Position numbers and translations under genes: made by a program. From Erwinia sp. E602 (lineage in GTDB: Bacteria > Pseudomonadota > Gammaproteobacteria > Enterobacterales > Enterobacteriaceae), in assembly GCF_018141005.1 (NCBI RefSeq), contig NZ_CP046582.1, positions 496,001-560,000 on the forward strand: a stretch of DNA of 64,000 nucleotides, read 5' to 3'. The notes beneath the pieces are model-generated. The model made no database searches. It saw only the letters and a list, made by a program, of their open reading frames with translations, and was not told the origin of the DNA. The stretch's first letter is position 1. Every line of letters starts with the position of its first letter. This document shows, piece after piece, positions 53,683-61,460 of this stretch.

Positions 53683-54179
53683 TTCGTACTGAAATTGGCG
53701 TTGATGCCGCCAGCATAGACGGCCTGCTGCGCCGCAGCTTCGCCACCGTGGCGGAAGCCGAACTGGTGCAGCAGCTGCGGGAAGATGGCCTGCTGACGCT
53801 GGGCGTGGTGGCCACCGACGATGAGGGCCAGGTGCTGGGCTATGCGGCCTTCAGCCCGGTCACTCTGAGCGGTGAAGACCTGCACTGGGTGGCGCTGGCC
53901 CCGGTGGCGGTGGATGCCAGCGTACGCGGCCAGGGGCTGGGTCAGCAGCTGGTCCGTGAAGGGCTGGATACGCTGAACGAGTTTGGTTACGCGGCGGTGG
54001 TGGTGCTGGGCGATCCCGCCTGGTACGGGCGCGTCGGCTTTACCGTTGCGGCCAGCCAGCAGCTGACCTGCCGCTGGCCGGACAGCGCCAGCAGCTTCCA
54101 GATCCATCCGTTGAGCGACGGCGTGTTTGACGGCGTGGCCGGTGAAGTCGAGTTTGCCGCGCCGTTCAGCCGCTTTTAA
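53676..54179 (+). CDS. yhbS: GNAT-family N-acetyltransferase YhbS
   Basis: A 167-residue GNAT acetyltransferase like E. coli YhbS. The acetyl-CoA motif [16 protein letters not shown] and [10 protein letters not shown] are visible. The acceptor is unknown. It overlaps ubiT at its start and the convergent yhbQ at its end (14 bases). Confidence 0.9.
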   Translation: MLIRTEIGVDAASIDGLLRRSFATVAEAELVQQLREDGLLTLGVVATDDEGQVLGYAAFSPVTLSGEDLHWVALAPVAVDASVRGQGLGQQLVREGLDTLNEFGYAAVVVLGDPAWYGRVGFTVAASQQLTCRWPDSASSFQIHPLSDGVFDGVAGEVEFAAPFSRF

Positions 54180-54495
54180 GCGCCCCCAGCCAGTCGGCCA
54201 GTGAGGCCGGCGGGTGGCTGACCAGTCCGAGCTTTTGCTGGCGGGTCAGCTGCTTTACCTGATACTCCAGCTTTGATGCCTGCGATCGGTCGCCCGCCGC
54301 GCAGTGAAAAACCAGCGTCAGCGGACCTTTGCCGCGCAGCGCTTTCGCCCCTCTGCCGCTCTGATGCTGTGCCAGACGCCGCAGCACATCGTTAGTGATG
54401 CCGGTATACAGCACGCCGCTGGCGGTGCGCAGAATGTACAGACGCCAGTCGGCGGACGGGGCAGCCGGCAGCGGTTCTTTCGCTTCAGTTAACAT
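54166..54495 (-). CDS. yhbQ: GIY-YIG nuclease-domain protein YhbQ
   Basis: A small protein made of one GIY-YIG domain: [41 protein letters not shown], with the Arg and the basic helix of the fold. E. coli YhbQ has been linked to DNA cleavage and stress survival. The ATG at 54495 gives 109 residues; the in-frame TTG six codons upstream has no ribosome-binding site. It carries a longer N terminus than E. coli (about 100 residues). Confidence 0.88.
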   Translation of the reverse strand: MLTEAKEPLPAAPSADWRLYILRTASGVLYTGITNDVLRRLAQHQSGRGAKALRGKGPLTLVFHCAAGDRSQASKLEYQVKQLTRQQKLGLVSHPPASLADWLGALKSG

Positions 54496-54570
54496 GGCGC
54501 TACTGTAACGCAAAGTGCGCCACCGCGCGACGGCGGCACACTCGATGCATGCAGAGTGCGTTGAACCCTT

Positions 54571-54678
54571 GCGAAGCCGGTGAATCCCCGGGTCTGTTAA
54601 GCCTTCACGCAGCCGCTGGATCCTCAGATCTGTTAACTCTTAGCGCAGCCGGTGAATCCCCAGGTCTGTTAAGTCTCA
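54571..54678. repeat. Three 36-base tandem repeats abutting the nrdG stop
   Basis: Units 54643-54678, 54607-54642 and 54571-54606 are each 36 bases. On the minus strand each reads roughly as stop/Glu, 4 variable bases, TTAACAGA, CCTGGGGAT, then CACCGGCTGCGC. The last ~20 bases match the 3' coding end of nrdG (54679-54699), so nrdG itself holds part of a fourth copy. Divergence is a few bases per unit. The first unit includes the nrdG stop TGA, the second begins TAA, the third has no stop. Confidence 0.9.
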
Positions 54679-55140
54679 GCGCAGCCGGTGGATCACCTGG
54701 TTGCTGCTGCCCCGCCACAGCAGCGCCGGGTCCTTCAGCGCCTGCTCAAAGCGGCCGTCGATCAGCACGTTCACCCCGGCGACCACCCGCCGCTGCGCGG
54801 CGCTCAGCTCCGCCAGGCGGTAACCGGTCCACAGCCAGATATCCTTGCCCGCACACTCGCGCTTAACCCGGCGCACCAGCCGCCCGACCTCCGCCACGTT
54901 GGCCGGGTGCAGCGGATCGCCGCCGGTGAGCGACAGCCCCTGGCGCGGAATACGCGTATCGTTCAGATCGGCAATCAGCCGCTCCTCCAGCGCGATGGTC
55001 AGCGGCACGCCGGAGTTCAGCCGCCAGGTGCTGCGGTTATAACAGCCCGGGCACTGATGCTCGCAGCCCGCCACAAACAGCGTACATCGCGTGCCGGGGC
55101 CGTTGACCACGTCCACCGGATAGTACTGATGAATATTCAC
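54676..55140 (-). CDS. nrdG: Anaerobic ribonucleotide reductase activase NrdG
   Basis: NrdG is the radical-SAM activase that makes the glycyl radical of NrdD. The 154-residue protein has the cluster motif CEHQCPGC (Cys26, 30, 33) and the LTGGDPL motif. The start is a GTG overlapping the nrdD stop (GTGA). Its last codons (IHRLR) are part of the tandem repeat array that follows. Confidence 0.95.
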   Translation of the reverse strand: MNIHQYYPVDVVNGPGTRCTLFVAGCEHQCPGCYNRSTWRLNSGVPLTIALEERLIADLNDTRIPRQGLSLTGGDPLHPANVAEVGRLVRRVKRECAGKDIWLWTGYRLAELSAAQRRVVAGVNVLIDGRFEQALKDPALLWRGSSNQVIHRLR

Positions 55141-57410
55141 CCCAGCTCCCCGTTGCCCAGATGTTTCACCCGCCGCTTCACCTCCTCCTGCTTGCCGGCG
55201 TTAAACGGCCGCGCGTCAGGGCTGCCGAGATAGCCGCACACCCGGCGCGTCACCGACACGCGGCGGCTGTCGTGGTTGCCGCAGGCCGGACAGGTAAAGC
55301 CCTTGCTGGTGCAGTCAAACTCGCCGCTGAAGCCGCAGTCGTAGCACTGGTCAATCGGCGTATTGGTACCGTAGTAGGGCACCCGGTCGTAGCTGTAATC
55401 CCAGACGTCCTCCAGCGCCTGCAGGTTATGCTGCAGGCTGGGGTACTCGCCGTAACAGATAAAGCCGCCGCTGGCTAACGGCGGGTAAGCGGCTTCGAAG
55501 TCGATCTTGTCATAGGGATTGACCTTCTTCTCGACGTCGAGGTGGAAGCTGTTGGTGTAGTAGCCTTTGTCGGTCACGCCGGGGATGAGGCCAAATTCAG
55601 CGGCATCCAGACGGCAGAAGCGGTCACACAGGTTCTCACTCGGCGTGCTGTAGAGGCTGAAACCGTAGCCGGTCTCGCTTTTCCACGCCTCCACCGCAGC
55701 GCGCAGCCGGCTGATAATCGCCACGCCCAGCGCCCGCAGCTTCGGATCGTCGTACGGATGCACCTCTCCGCCGCTGAGGGCGTTCAGCGTCTCATGCAGG
55801 CCGATATAGCCCAGCGAGATCGAGGCACGACCGTTGCGGAAGATCGGCGCGATCGGATCGTCAGCCGCCAGGCGCACGCCGCAGGCGCCTTCCATATAGA
55901 GGATCGGCGCCACCCGCGCCCTGACGTTCTCCAGCCGGGTGATACGGGTCATCAGCGCAGTTCTGGCCAGCTGCAGCCGCGCGTCGAGCAGCGCCCAGAA
56001 ACGGTCGCGATCGCCAGCCGACTCCAGCGCAATTCGCGGCAGATTGAGGCTGACCACCCCGAGATTATTGCGCCCCTCGTGCACCGCCTGGCCCTGCTCC
56101 TCGTACACCCCGAGGAAGCTGCGGCAGCCCATCGGCGTTTTAAACGAGCCGGTGACCTGCACCACCTGGTCGTAGTTGAGGATATCGGGGTACATACGTT
56201 TACTGGCGCAGGCCAGCGCCAGCTGCTTGATGTCGTAGTTTGGCTCACCGGGGCGCCGGTTCAGCCCGGCTTTAATGGCAAACACCAGCTTGGGGAACAC
56301 CGCCGTTTTATGGTTTTTCCCCAGCCCCGCGATGCGGTTCTGCAGAATGGCGCGCTGGATCATCCGCGCCGCCGCGCTGGTGCCAAGTCCAAAGCCAAAG
56401 GTGACGAACGGCGTCTGGCCGTTGGCGGTGTGCAGGGTGTTGACCTCATACTCCAGCGACTGGAAGGCGTCGTAACACTCTTTCTCGGTGCGCGCCTGGG
56501 CAAAGGCCTCCACGTCGCTGACCTGCCACTCGCGGGCCACCGCCCGGTGCTTTGCCAGGCTGGCCTCAACGTAGGGGGCGAGCACTTCGTCAATGCGGTT
56601 GATGGTGGTGCCGCCGTAGATATGGCTGGCCACCTGGGCAACAATCTGCGCGGTGACGGCGGTGGCGGTGGCGATCGACTTCGGCGGCTCGATATCGGCG
56701 TTGCCCATTTTAAAGCCGTGGGTCAGCATGCCGCGCAGGTCCACCAGCATGCAGTTAAACATCGGGAAGAAGGGCGCGTAGTCGAGGTCGTGATAGTGGA
56801 TCTCACCGCGCCGGTGGGCGTTGACCACCTCGCGCGGCAGCTGCTGCTGCATGGCGTAGTGTTTCGCCACGATCCCGGCCAGCAGATCGCGCTGGGTGGG
56901 GATCACCTTGCTGTCCTTATTGGCGTTTTCATGCAGCAGCGCCGAATTGGTCTGCTCCACCAGCCCGCGGATCTCGCTGCCGAGCCGCCCGCGCTGCTCG
57001 CGCGCCACGTCACGATCGTGGCGGTACTCGATATAGGCCCGCGCCAGCTGCGGGTAGCGCCCGGCCATCAGCCGGTCCTCCACCGCCCGCTGGATCAGCG
57101 CAATATCCAGCCGTCGTGGCTCAGCGAGCGGCAGCTGTTCATCCGCCTGCCGTTGCTCACTCTGCTGCAGCGGTTCGCCGGTCTGTGCGGGTTCCCCTGG
57201 TGGCAGCTTTTCACTCCGTTGTGCCGGGTTGCCCGTCGGTGCCTTTTTACCCGACCCGGCCAGCTGCCGGGTGACCGCGGCGGCAACGCGGCGGCAGTAC
57301 GCCTCATCCTCGACCTGCGCGGCGCGGGCGGCGGCGCGGATCGCCGTCAGAATACGGTTGCTGTCAAAGGCTGCCAGACAGCCGTCGCGTTTAATGACCT
57401 GAATTGCCAC
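55137..57410 (-). CDS. nrdD: Anaerobic ribonucleoside-triphosphate reductase NrdD
   Basis: NrdD reduces NTPs to dNTPs without oxygen by a glycyl radical. The protein has 757 residues, about 45 more than E. coli NrdD. The N-terminal ATP-cone starts IQVIKRDG and is interrupted by a Pro/Glu/Gln-rich insert (about residues 51-98) before DIALIQRAVEDRLM. The catalytic barrel, the C-terminal zinc cysteines (CYDCGF, CPACGNH) and the radical loop RVCGYLGSPDARPF (Gly at about 726) are intact. The start is a GTG, six bases after AGGAGG, and the promoter has NrdR boxes. Confidence 0.96.
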   Translation of the reverse strand: MAIQVIKRDGCLAAFDSNRILTAIRAAARAAQVEDEAYCRRVAAAVTRQLAGSGKKAPTGNPAQRSEKLPPGEPAQTGEPLQQSEQRQADEQLPLAEPRRLDIALIQRAVEDRLMAGRYPQLARAYIEYRHDRDVAREQRGRLGSEIRGLVEQTNSALLHENANKDSKVIPTQRDLLAGIVAKHYAMQQQLPREVVNAHRRGEIHYHDLDYAPFFPMFNCMLVDLRGMLTHGFKMGNADIEPPKSIATATAVTAQIVAQVASHIYGGTTINRIDEVLAPYVEASLAKHRAVAREWQVSDVEAFAQARTEKECYDAFQSLEYEVNTLHTANGQTPFVTFGFGLGTSAAARMIQRAILQNRIAGLGKNHKTAVFPKLVFAIKAGLNRRPGEPNYDIKQLALACASKRMYPDILNYDQVVQVTGSFKTPMGCRSFLGVYEEQGQAVHEGRNNLGVVSLNLPRIALESAGDRDRFWALLDARLQLARTALMTRITRLENVRARVAPILYMEGACGVRLAADDPIAPIFRNGRASISLGYIGLHETLNALSGGEVHPYDDPKLRALGVAIISRLRAAVEAWKSETGYGFSLYSTPSENLCDRFCRLDAAEFGLIPGVTDKGYYTNSFHLDVEKKVNPYDKIDFEAAYPPLASGGFICYGEYPSLQHNLQALEDVWDYSYDRVPYYGTNTPIDQCYDCGFSGEFDCTSKGFTCPACGNHDSRRVSVTRRVCGYLGSPDARPFNAGKQEEVKRRVKHLGNGELG
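57117..57260 (-). repeat. Twelve-residue tandem repeats inside the NrdD ATP-cone
   Basis: On the protein, GNPAQRSEKLPP, GEPAQTGEPLQQ and SEQRQADEQLPL follow one another, then AEPRR. Each unit is 12 residues (36 bases) with the pattern G/S-x-P/Q-x-Q-x-x-E-x-L. A short GSGKKAPT linker precedes them. The repeats stand where E. coli NrdD has only a few residues. Confidence 0.8.
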
Positions 57411-57428
57411 CGGGATCCTCCTGTGGAA

Positions 57429-57476
57429 ACACTACATATTGTTGGTGGTGGCTATAGTAAGCGCTATATGTAGCGT
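57429..57476 (-). promoter_or_regulatory. Tandem NrdR boxes upstream of nrdD
   Basis: Two 16-base boxes, ACACTACATATTGTTG (57429-57444) and GCGCTATATGTAGCGT (57461-57476), resemble the NrdR consensus acaCwAtATaTwGtgt. Their starts are 32 bases apart, three helical turns, as is usual for NrdR. The proximal box ends 18 bases before the nrdD start codon, so the repressor would overlap the promoter. Confidence 0.85.
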
Positions 57477-57501
57477 TTTTGCCGAAGAAATCGGCGCTTT
57501 G

Positions 57502-57515
57502 TTGATTTATCGCAA
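57502..57515. promoter_or_regulatory. FNR-like half-site upstream of nrdD
   Basis: TTGATTTATCGCAA matches the FNR consensus TTGATNNNNATCAA in its left half and 3 of 5 bases in the right half. E. coli nrdDG is FNR-activated. Weak evidence. Confidence 0.4.
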
Positions 57516-57720
57516 AGAAGCGGGAGGGGCGGACAGTTGCTGAGCAGTGCCCCGCCGCCGCCGTGGTTTTATCCTCCGGCTGCGCGTTAGCTGAACGCTT
57601 AGGCACATTTTGCCATCATCCCGTGCGGCGGCGGTTGCATTCAACCCGCCGGAGTCACTACTATTGCCGGTTGCCGTGGAGCGAAACCTCACTGCTCCGG
57701 TTGATCAGGAATTGTGCCCG
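57516..57720. other. Intergenic region before the SWIM-SNF2 helicase gene
   Basis: No gene or clear promoter motif is seen in the rest of the nrdD/helicase intergenic region, which is divergent. An upstream in-frame extension of the helicase gene (57610-57720) looks non-coding. Confidence 0.4.
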
Positions 57721-60279
57721 ATGTCATCTGTCACCTATAACCAAAATCAGATCATGCGCTGGCTGGGGACGCGTACCGTCGCCCGCGCGCGCGAACTGGT
57801 GGCCAGCGTGCAGAACATCCGGTGGCAGAACACCCTGCTGACCGGCGAAGTGCCGGGGCGCAAAGCCGAGCCGTTCAGCGTGATTGTCCACTTCAGCCGG
57901 CCGCAGGGGCGGCTCTCCGCCAGCGGCGAGTGCAGCTGCGCGGTGAAAAACAACTGCAAGCACGTGGCGGCGGTGATGCTGGCCAACCTGCAGCCGCGCG
58001 AGGAGCAGGCGACCTTAGCGCTGACAACGGTGGGTGGCGACCCGCAGCCGCTGCTGCAGCTGGAGTCGCGGGCCAATTTTGTCAGCGGCTACGGCCACTA
58101 CGGCCATCGTCAGAAGCGGCTGGACTTCGCCACGGTCAGCTTTGACTACGACGGCGTGGCGGTTGAGGCCGCCAGCCAGGCGGAGAGCTTCGCCGCCGCC
58201 GACGGTCGCCGCTATCAGGTACAGCGACAGCCCGCCGCCGAGAACGCCTGGCTGGCGGAGATCCACGCGCTCGGCCTGAGCCCGATCCCCGCCGGACATA
58301 TCTACACCCCGACGCCGTTGCCGGCGGCGATCTTCGCGCCGGAGGCCCCCGAGCGGTGGCACGCCTTTATCAAAAAAAGCGTCCCGGCGCTGCGCAGGCG
58401 CGGCTGGCGGGTGAGCATTGATCGGGAGTTCAGCGGCAACTTCACCGAGGTCAGCGCTATCGAGGGGCGGGCGATCCAGGCGGCCGACGGCTGGTTTGAC
58501 CTTGAGCTGGCGATGAAGGTTGGCCGCCGACGCCTGCGGCTGGAGCCGCTGCTGGCAAAGCTGTTCAGCGAAGACCGCCGCTGGACCGCCGGCAACCTCA
58601 GCCTGATCGCCGACGATGAAGCGATCGAGCTGCGTGACGATCGCCAGCAGCGGCTGCTGTTTCGCGCCGCGCAGCTGAAACCGCTGGTGGCCAACCTGAT
58701 CGACCTGTTTGCTACCCCGGATCGGCCGCTGCGGCTGGCGGCCTGGGACGTCGGCCGCCTGAGCAGCAGTGACGAGCGCAGCCGCTGGATTTTCGACGGT
58801 GAAAACCCGGTACACCAGCTGGCGCAGCGCCTCAGCGGCAACGCGGGCGTGCAGCCGGTCAGCCCGCCGCAAGGCCTGAAGGCGCAGCTGCGCGACTACC
58901 AGCTGCAGGGGGTGAACTGGATGCAGTTCCTGCGCCAGCATCAGCTGGCCGGAGTGCTGGCCGACGATATGGGGCTGGGCAAAACCATCCAGACTCTTGC
59001 CCACCTGCTGCTGGAGAAAGAGGCCGGCCGCCTCGATCGCCCGGCGCTGATCGTGGTGCCAACGACGCTGGTGCACAACTGGTGCTGCGAGGCGGCGCGC
59101 TTCGCGCCCGACCTGAAGGTGCTGGCGCTGACCGGACCGCAGCGCAAAGCCTTCTATGACCGGCTGACGCAGTACGACGTGGTGATCACCACCTATTCGC
59201 TGCTGTGGCGCGATCAGCCGCAGCTGGTGGCGCACCATTACCATCTGCTGATCCTCGACGAAGCGCAGTACGTGAAAAACAGCGCCTCGCGGGCGGCGGC
59301 GGTGATCCGCGCGCTGAAAACCCGCCACCGCCTGTGCCTGACCGGCACGCCGCTGGAGAACCACCTCGGCGAGCTGTGGTCGCAGTTTGACTTCCTGCTG
59401 CCGGGCTTCCTCGGCAGCGAACGCGACTTCACCCAGCAGTGGCGCATACCGGTGGAGCGCGACGGCGATCGGGTGCGGCGCGAACTGCTGGCAAAGCGGG
59501 TGCGGCCGTTTATGCTGCGCCGCCGCAAGCAGGAGGTGGCGAAAGAGCTGCCGCCGAAGAACACCATCGTGCGCAGCGTGGCGCTGGAGGGGGGCCAGCG
59601 CGAGCTGTACGACCAGCTGCGCAGTGCGATGCAGGATCGCGTACAGCTGGCGGTGCAGCAGCAGGGGGCGGGGCGCAGCCATCTACTGGTGCTGGACGCG
59701 CTGCTCAAGCTGCGGCAGATCTGCTGCGATCCGCGGCTGGTGGCCGACGCCCGCGCGGAGAAGGTCAGACACTCCGCCAAGCTGGCGCTGCTGCGCGAGA
59801 TGCTGAGCGATCTGCTGGCGGAAGACAGGCGCATCCTGATCTTCTCGCAGTTCACCAGCATGCTGGCGATCATCGCCGAAGAGCTGCAGAAGGCGCGTAT
59901 CGCTTTTGTCACCCTGACCGGCAGCACCCGCGATCGCGAAACGCCGGTCGCGCGCTTCCAGCGCGGCGAAGTGCCGGTGTTTCTAATCAGCCTGAAGGCC
60001 GGCGGTGTCGGTCTCAACCTGACGGCGGCGGACACGGTGATCCACTACGATCCCTGGTGGAACCCGGCGGCAGAGAACCAGGCCACCGACCGCGCCTACC
60101 GACTGGGCCAGGATAAACCGGTGTTTGTCTACAAGCTGATCGCGGCGGATACCATCGAAGAGAAGGTGGTGGCGCTGCAGCAGCAGAAGGCGGAGCTGGC
60201 GGGGGATATTCTGGCCGACGAACTGAGCGAGCCGTCCAGCTTTAGCGCGGACGATCTGACGCTGCTGTTCTCACAGTAA
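57721..60279 (+). CDS. SWIM zinc-finger SNF2-family helicase
   Basis: An 852-residue Swi2/Snf2 DNA translocase. Near the N terminus is a SWIM zinc finger (Cys71, Cys73, Cys79, His81 in CSCAVKNNCKH). The SNF2 core follows: LRDYQLQGVNWM, Walker A ADDMGLGKT (about 414), Walker B LILDEAQYVKN (about 513), LTGTPLENHL, then the second RecA fold with SLKAGGVGLNLTAAD and QATDRAYRLGQ (about 790). It ends with a short coiled segment. All helicase motifs are intact. It has no nuclease or methyltransferase partner nearby. The ATG at 57721 follows AGGA by 11 bases. The function is not known; similar proteins occur in many bacteria. Confidence 0.88.
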   Translation: MSSVTYNQNQIMRWLGTRTVARARELVASVQNIRWQNTLLTGEVPGRKAEPFSVIVHFSRPQGRLSASGECSCAVKNNCKHVAAVMLANLQPREEQATLALTTVGGDPQPLLQLESRANFVSGYGHYGHRQKRLDFATVSFDYDGVAVEAASQAESFAAADGRRYQVQRQPAAENAWLAEIHALGLSPIPAGHIYTPTPLPAAIFAPEAPERWHAFIKKSVPALRRRGWRVSIDREFSGNFTEVSAIEGRAIQAADGWFDLELAMKVGRRRLRLEPLLAKLFSEDRRWTAGNLSLIADDEAIELRDDRQQRLLFRAAQLKPLVANLIDLFATPDRPLRLAAWDVGRLSSSDERSRWIFDGENPVHQLAQRLSGNAGVQPVSPPQGLKAQLRDYQLQGVNWMQFLRQHQLAGVLADDMGLGKTIQTLAHLLLEKEAGRLDRPALIVVPTTLVHNWCCEAARFAPDLKVLALTGPQRKAFYDRLTQYDVVITTYSLLWRDQPQLVAHHYHLLILDEAQYVKNSASRAAAVIRALKTRHRLCLTGTPLENHLGELWSQFDFLLPGFLGSERDFTQQWRIPVERDGDRVRRELLAKRVRPFMLRRRKQEVAKELPPKNTIVRSVALEGGQRELYDQLRSAMQDRVQLAVQQQGAGRSHLLVLDALLKLRQICCDPRLVADARAEKVRHSAKLALLREMLSDLLAEDRRILIFSQFTSMLAIIAEELQKARIAFVTLTGSTRDRETPVARFQRGEVPVFLISLKAGGVGLNLTAADTVIHYDPWWNPAAENQATDRAYRLGQDKPVFVYKLIAADTIEEKVVALQQQKAELAGDILADELSEPSSFSADDLTLLFSQ

Positions 60280-60280
60280 A

Positions 60281-60304
60281 GGCAGGGGGCCTGGGGCCCC
60301 TGCC
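60281..60304. terminator. Hairpin between the helicase gene and ridA
   Basis: An 8-bp stem GGCAGGGG / CCCCTGCC with an 8-base loop begins just after the helicase stop. No T-run follows. It is between convergent genes. Confidence 0.55.
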
Positions 60305-60319
60305 GGATAAAGCAGGCGC

Positions 60320-60706
60320 TTAGCGGCGTACCGCGATCGCTTCAATCTCAATCTTCACGTCTTTTGGCAGACGCGCCACTTCCACGCAGGAGCGCGCCGG
60401 GAAGCTCGCCTGGTGCGCGGTAAAGAAGGCTTCATAGGCGGCGTTTACCGTGGTGAAGTCGTTCAGATCCTTCACAAATACCGTCATCTTCACGATGTCG
60501 CCTACCTTCAGGCCGGCGGCTTCAACGATCGCCTGCACGTTGGCCAACGACTGCTGCGTCTGCGCGGTGATATCTTCCGGCACGTTGCCGGTTTTCGGGT
60601 CCACCGGGATCTGGCCGGAGGTGAAGATCAGGCTGCCGAGATCGACGCCCTGCACGTAAGGGCCGATGGCAGCAGGGGCGTGTTCAGTACTGATTTCGCG
60701 GGACAT
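60320..60706 (-). CDS. ridA: 2-iminobutanoate/2-iminopropanoate deaminase RidA
   Basis: RidA hydrolyses reactive enamine/imine intermediates made by PLP enzymes such as IlvA. The 128-residue protein (Rid/YjgF family) has PAAIGPYVQGVDLG, SGQIPVD, and the active-site Arg in FPARSCVEVARLPKDVKIEIEA. It is downstream of pyrI as in E. coli, but separated from it by a repeat-containing gap. Confidence 0.97.
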   Translation of the reverse strand: MSREISTEHAPAAIGPYVQGVDLGSLIFTSGQIPVDPKTGNVPEDITAQTQQSLANVQAIVEAAGLKVGDIVKMTVFVKDLNDFTTVNAAYEAFFTAHQASFPARSCVEVARLPKDVKIEIEAIAVRR

Positions 60707-60833
60707 ACTCTCTCCTTAAGGTGTATAGGATGCGGGCGGGATGGTGCCCGCCCGGCGTCGCTGACAGCTTGCCCGCCTTAACGGCGGAATGCAATCGCGC
60801 TTAGCGCCAGCCATCTTGCAGCGGCGGCTGTTA

Positions 60834-60974
60834 CGCGGGCGTAAGGCCGCTGCCGCTTAACCGTAGACCTTTACGCCAGCGTTCAGGCGATCGGGCTGCT
60901 GCCGCCTGACCGACGGCCTTCACGCCAGCGTGCGGGCTGCTGCCGCCTGACCGACGGCCTTCACGCCAGCGTGC
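60834..60974. repeat. 41-base tandem duplication with a third degenerate copy
   Basis: 60893-60933 and 60934-60974 are identical 41-base units (starting GGGCTGCTGCCGCCTGACCG). A third copy with several substitutions precedes them at about 60850-60892 (CTGCCGCTTAACCG ... TACGCCAGCGT). The array stops 10 bases from the pyrI stop codon. The rest of the ridA-pyrI gap shows no gene. Confidence 0.92.
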
Positions 60975-60984
60975 GGGCGGCGAC

Positions 60985-61449
60985 TTAATCCGCCGCCATC
61001 ACCACGTGGTGGGCGAACTCTTTCTCACAGTATTTGCACTTCAGGTGCAGATCGTCGGCGCGCTGCTTAACGGTAAAGCTGGAGAACACCGGTTCGCTGC
61101 GGCTGATGCAGTTACCGTTCGGGCAGGTCAGCACGCGCTCGATGCGCTCCGGCAGCACCGGCGACAGCTTGGCCACCACGTCGTACTCGTCAATGCGGTT
61201 AACGGTGGCGTGCGGTGCGTAGAACGCCAGCTGGTTGATCTGATCGTCGGTCAGGAAGGTGTTCTCGATCTTGATCAGATCTTTACGCCCCAGCTCGCCG
61301 GACGGCAGGTTCAGGCCGATGGTGATGCGCTGATCGGTTTCGGTCAGGCGGAACAGCGACAGCAGCTTAAACCCGACCTGCGCCGGGATATGGTCAATCA
61401 CCGTACCGCGTTTGATCGCTTCAACCTGTAACTTATTATCCTGTGTCAT
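60985..61449 (-). CDS. pyrI: Aspartate carbamoyltransferase regulatory chain
   Basis: PyrI binds ATP (activator) and CTP/UTP (inhibitors) and holds the ATCase holoenzyme together. The 154-residue protein has the N-terminal nucleotide domain and the zinc domain with Cys109, Cys114, Cys138 and Cys141, the E. coli positions. It lies 11 bases after pyrB. A 7-bp stem GGCGGCG / CGCCGCC encloses its stop codon. Confidence 0.97.
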   Translation of the reverse strand: MTQDNKLQVEAIKRGTVIDHIPAQVGFKLLSLFRLTETDQRITIGLNLPSGELGRKDLIKIENTFLTDDQINQLAFYAPHATVNRIDEYDVVAKLSPVLPERIERVLTCPNGNCISRSEPVFSSFTVKQRADDLHLKCKYCEKEFAHHVVMAAD

Positions 61450-61460
61450 CGTGGTTCCCC

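Noticed and set aside
54541..54699. CRISPR-like array near nrdG
   Set aside because: The 36-base units are directly adjacent with no spacers, and no cas genes are present. It is a plain tandem repeat.
55542..57473. Long plus-strand frame of 643 codons opposite nrdD
   Set aside because: It is antisense to the well-supported nrdD gene and rich in His/Arg/Gln/Val as expected from a GC-rich shadow frame. It has no recognisable domain.
58015..59682. Minus-strand frame of 555 codons opposite the SNF2 helicase
   Set aside because: It is a shadow of the helicase gene with typical Arg/Gln/Ala/His bias and no motifs.
60834..60974. CRISPR or REP/BIME element after pyrI
   Set aside because: The units are contiguous without spacers and lack the palindromic head-to-head REP arrangement.
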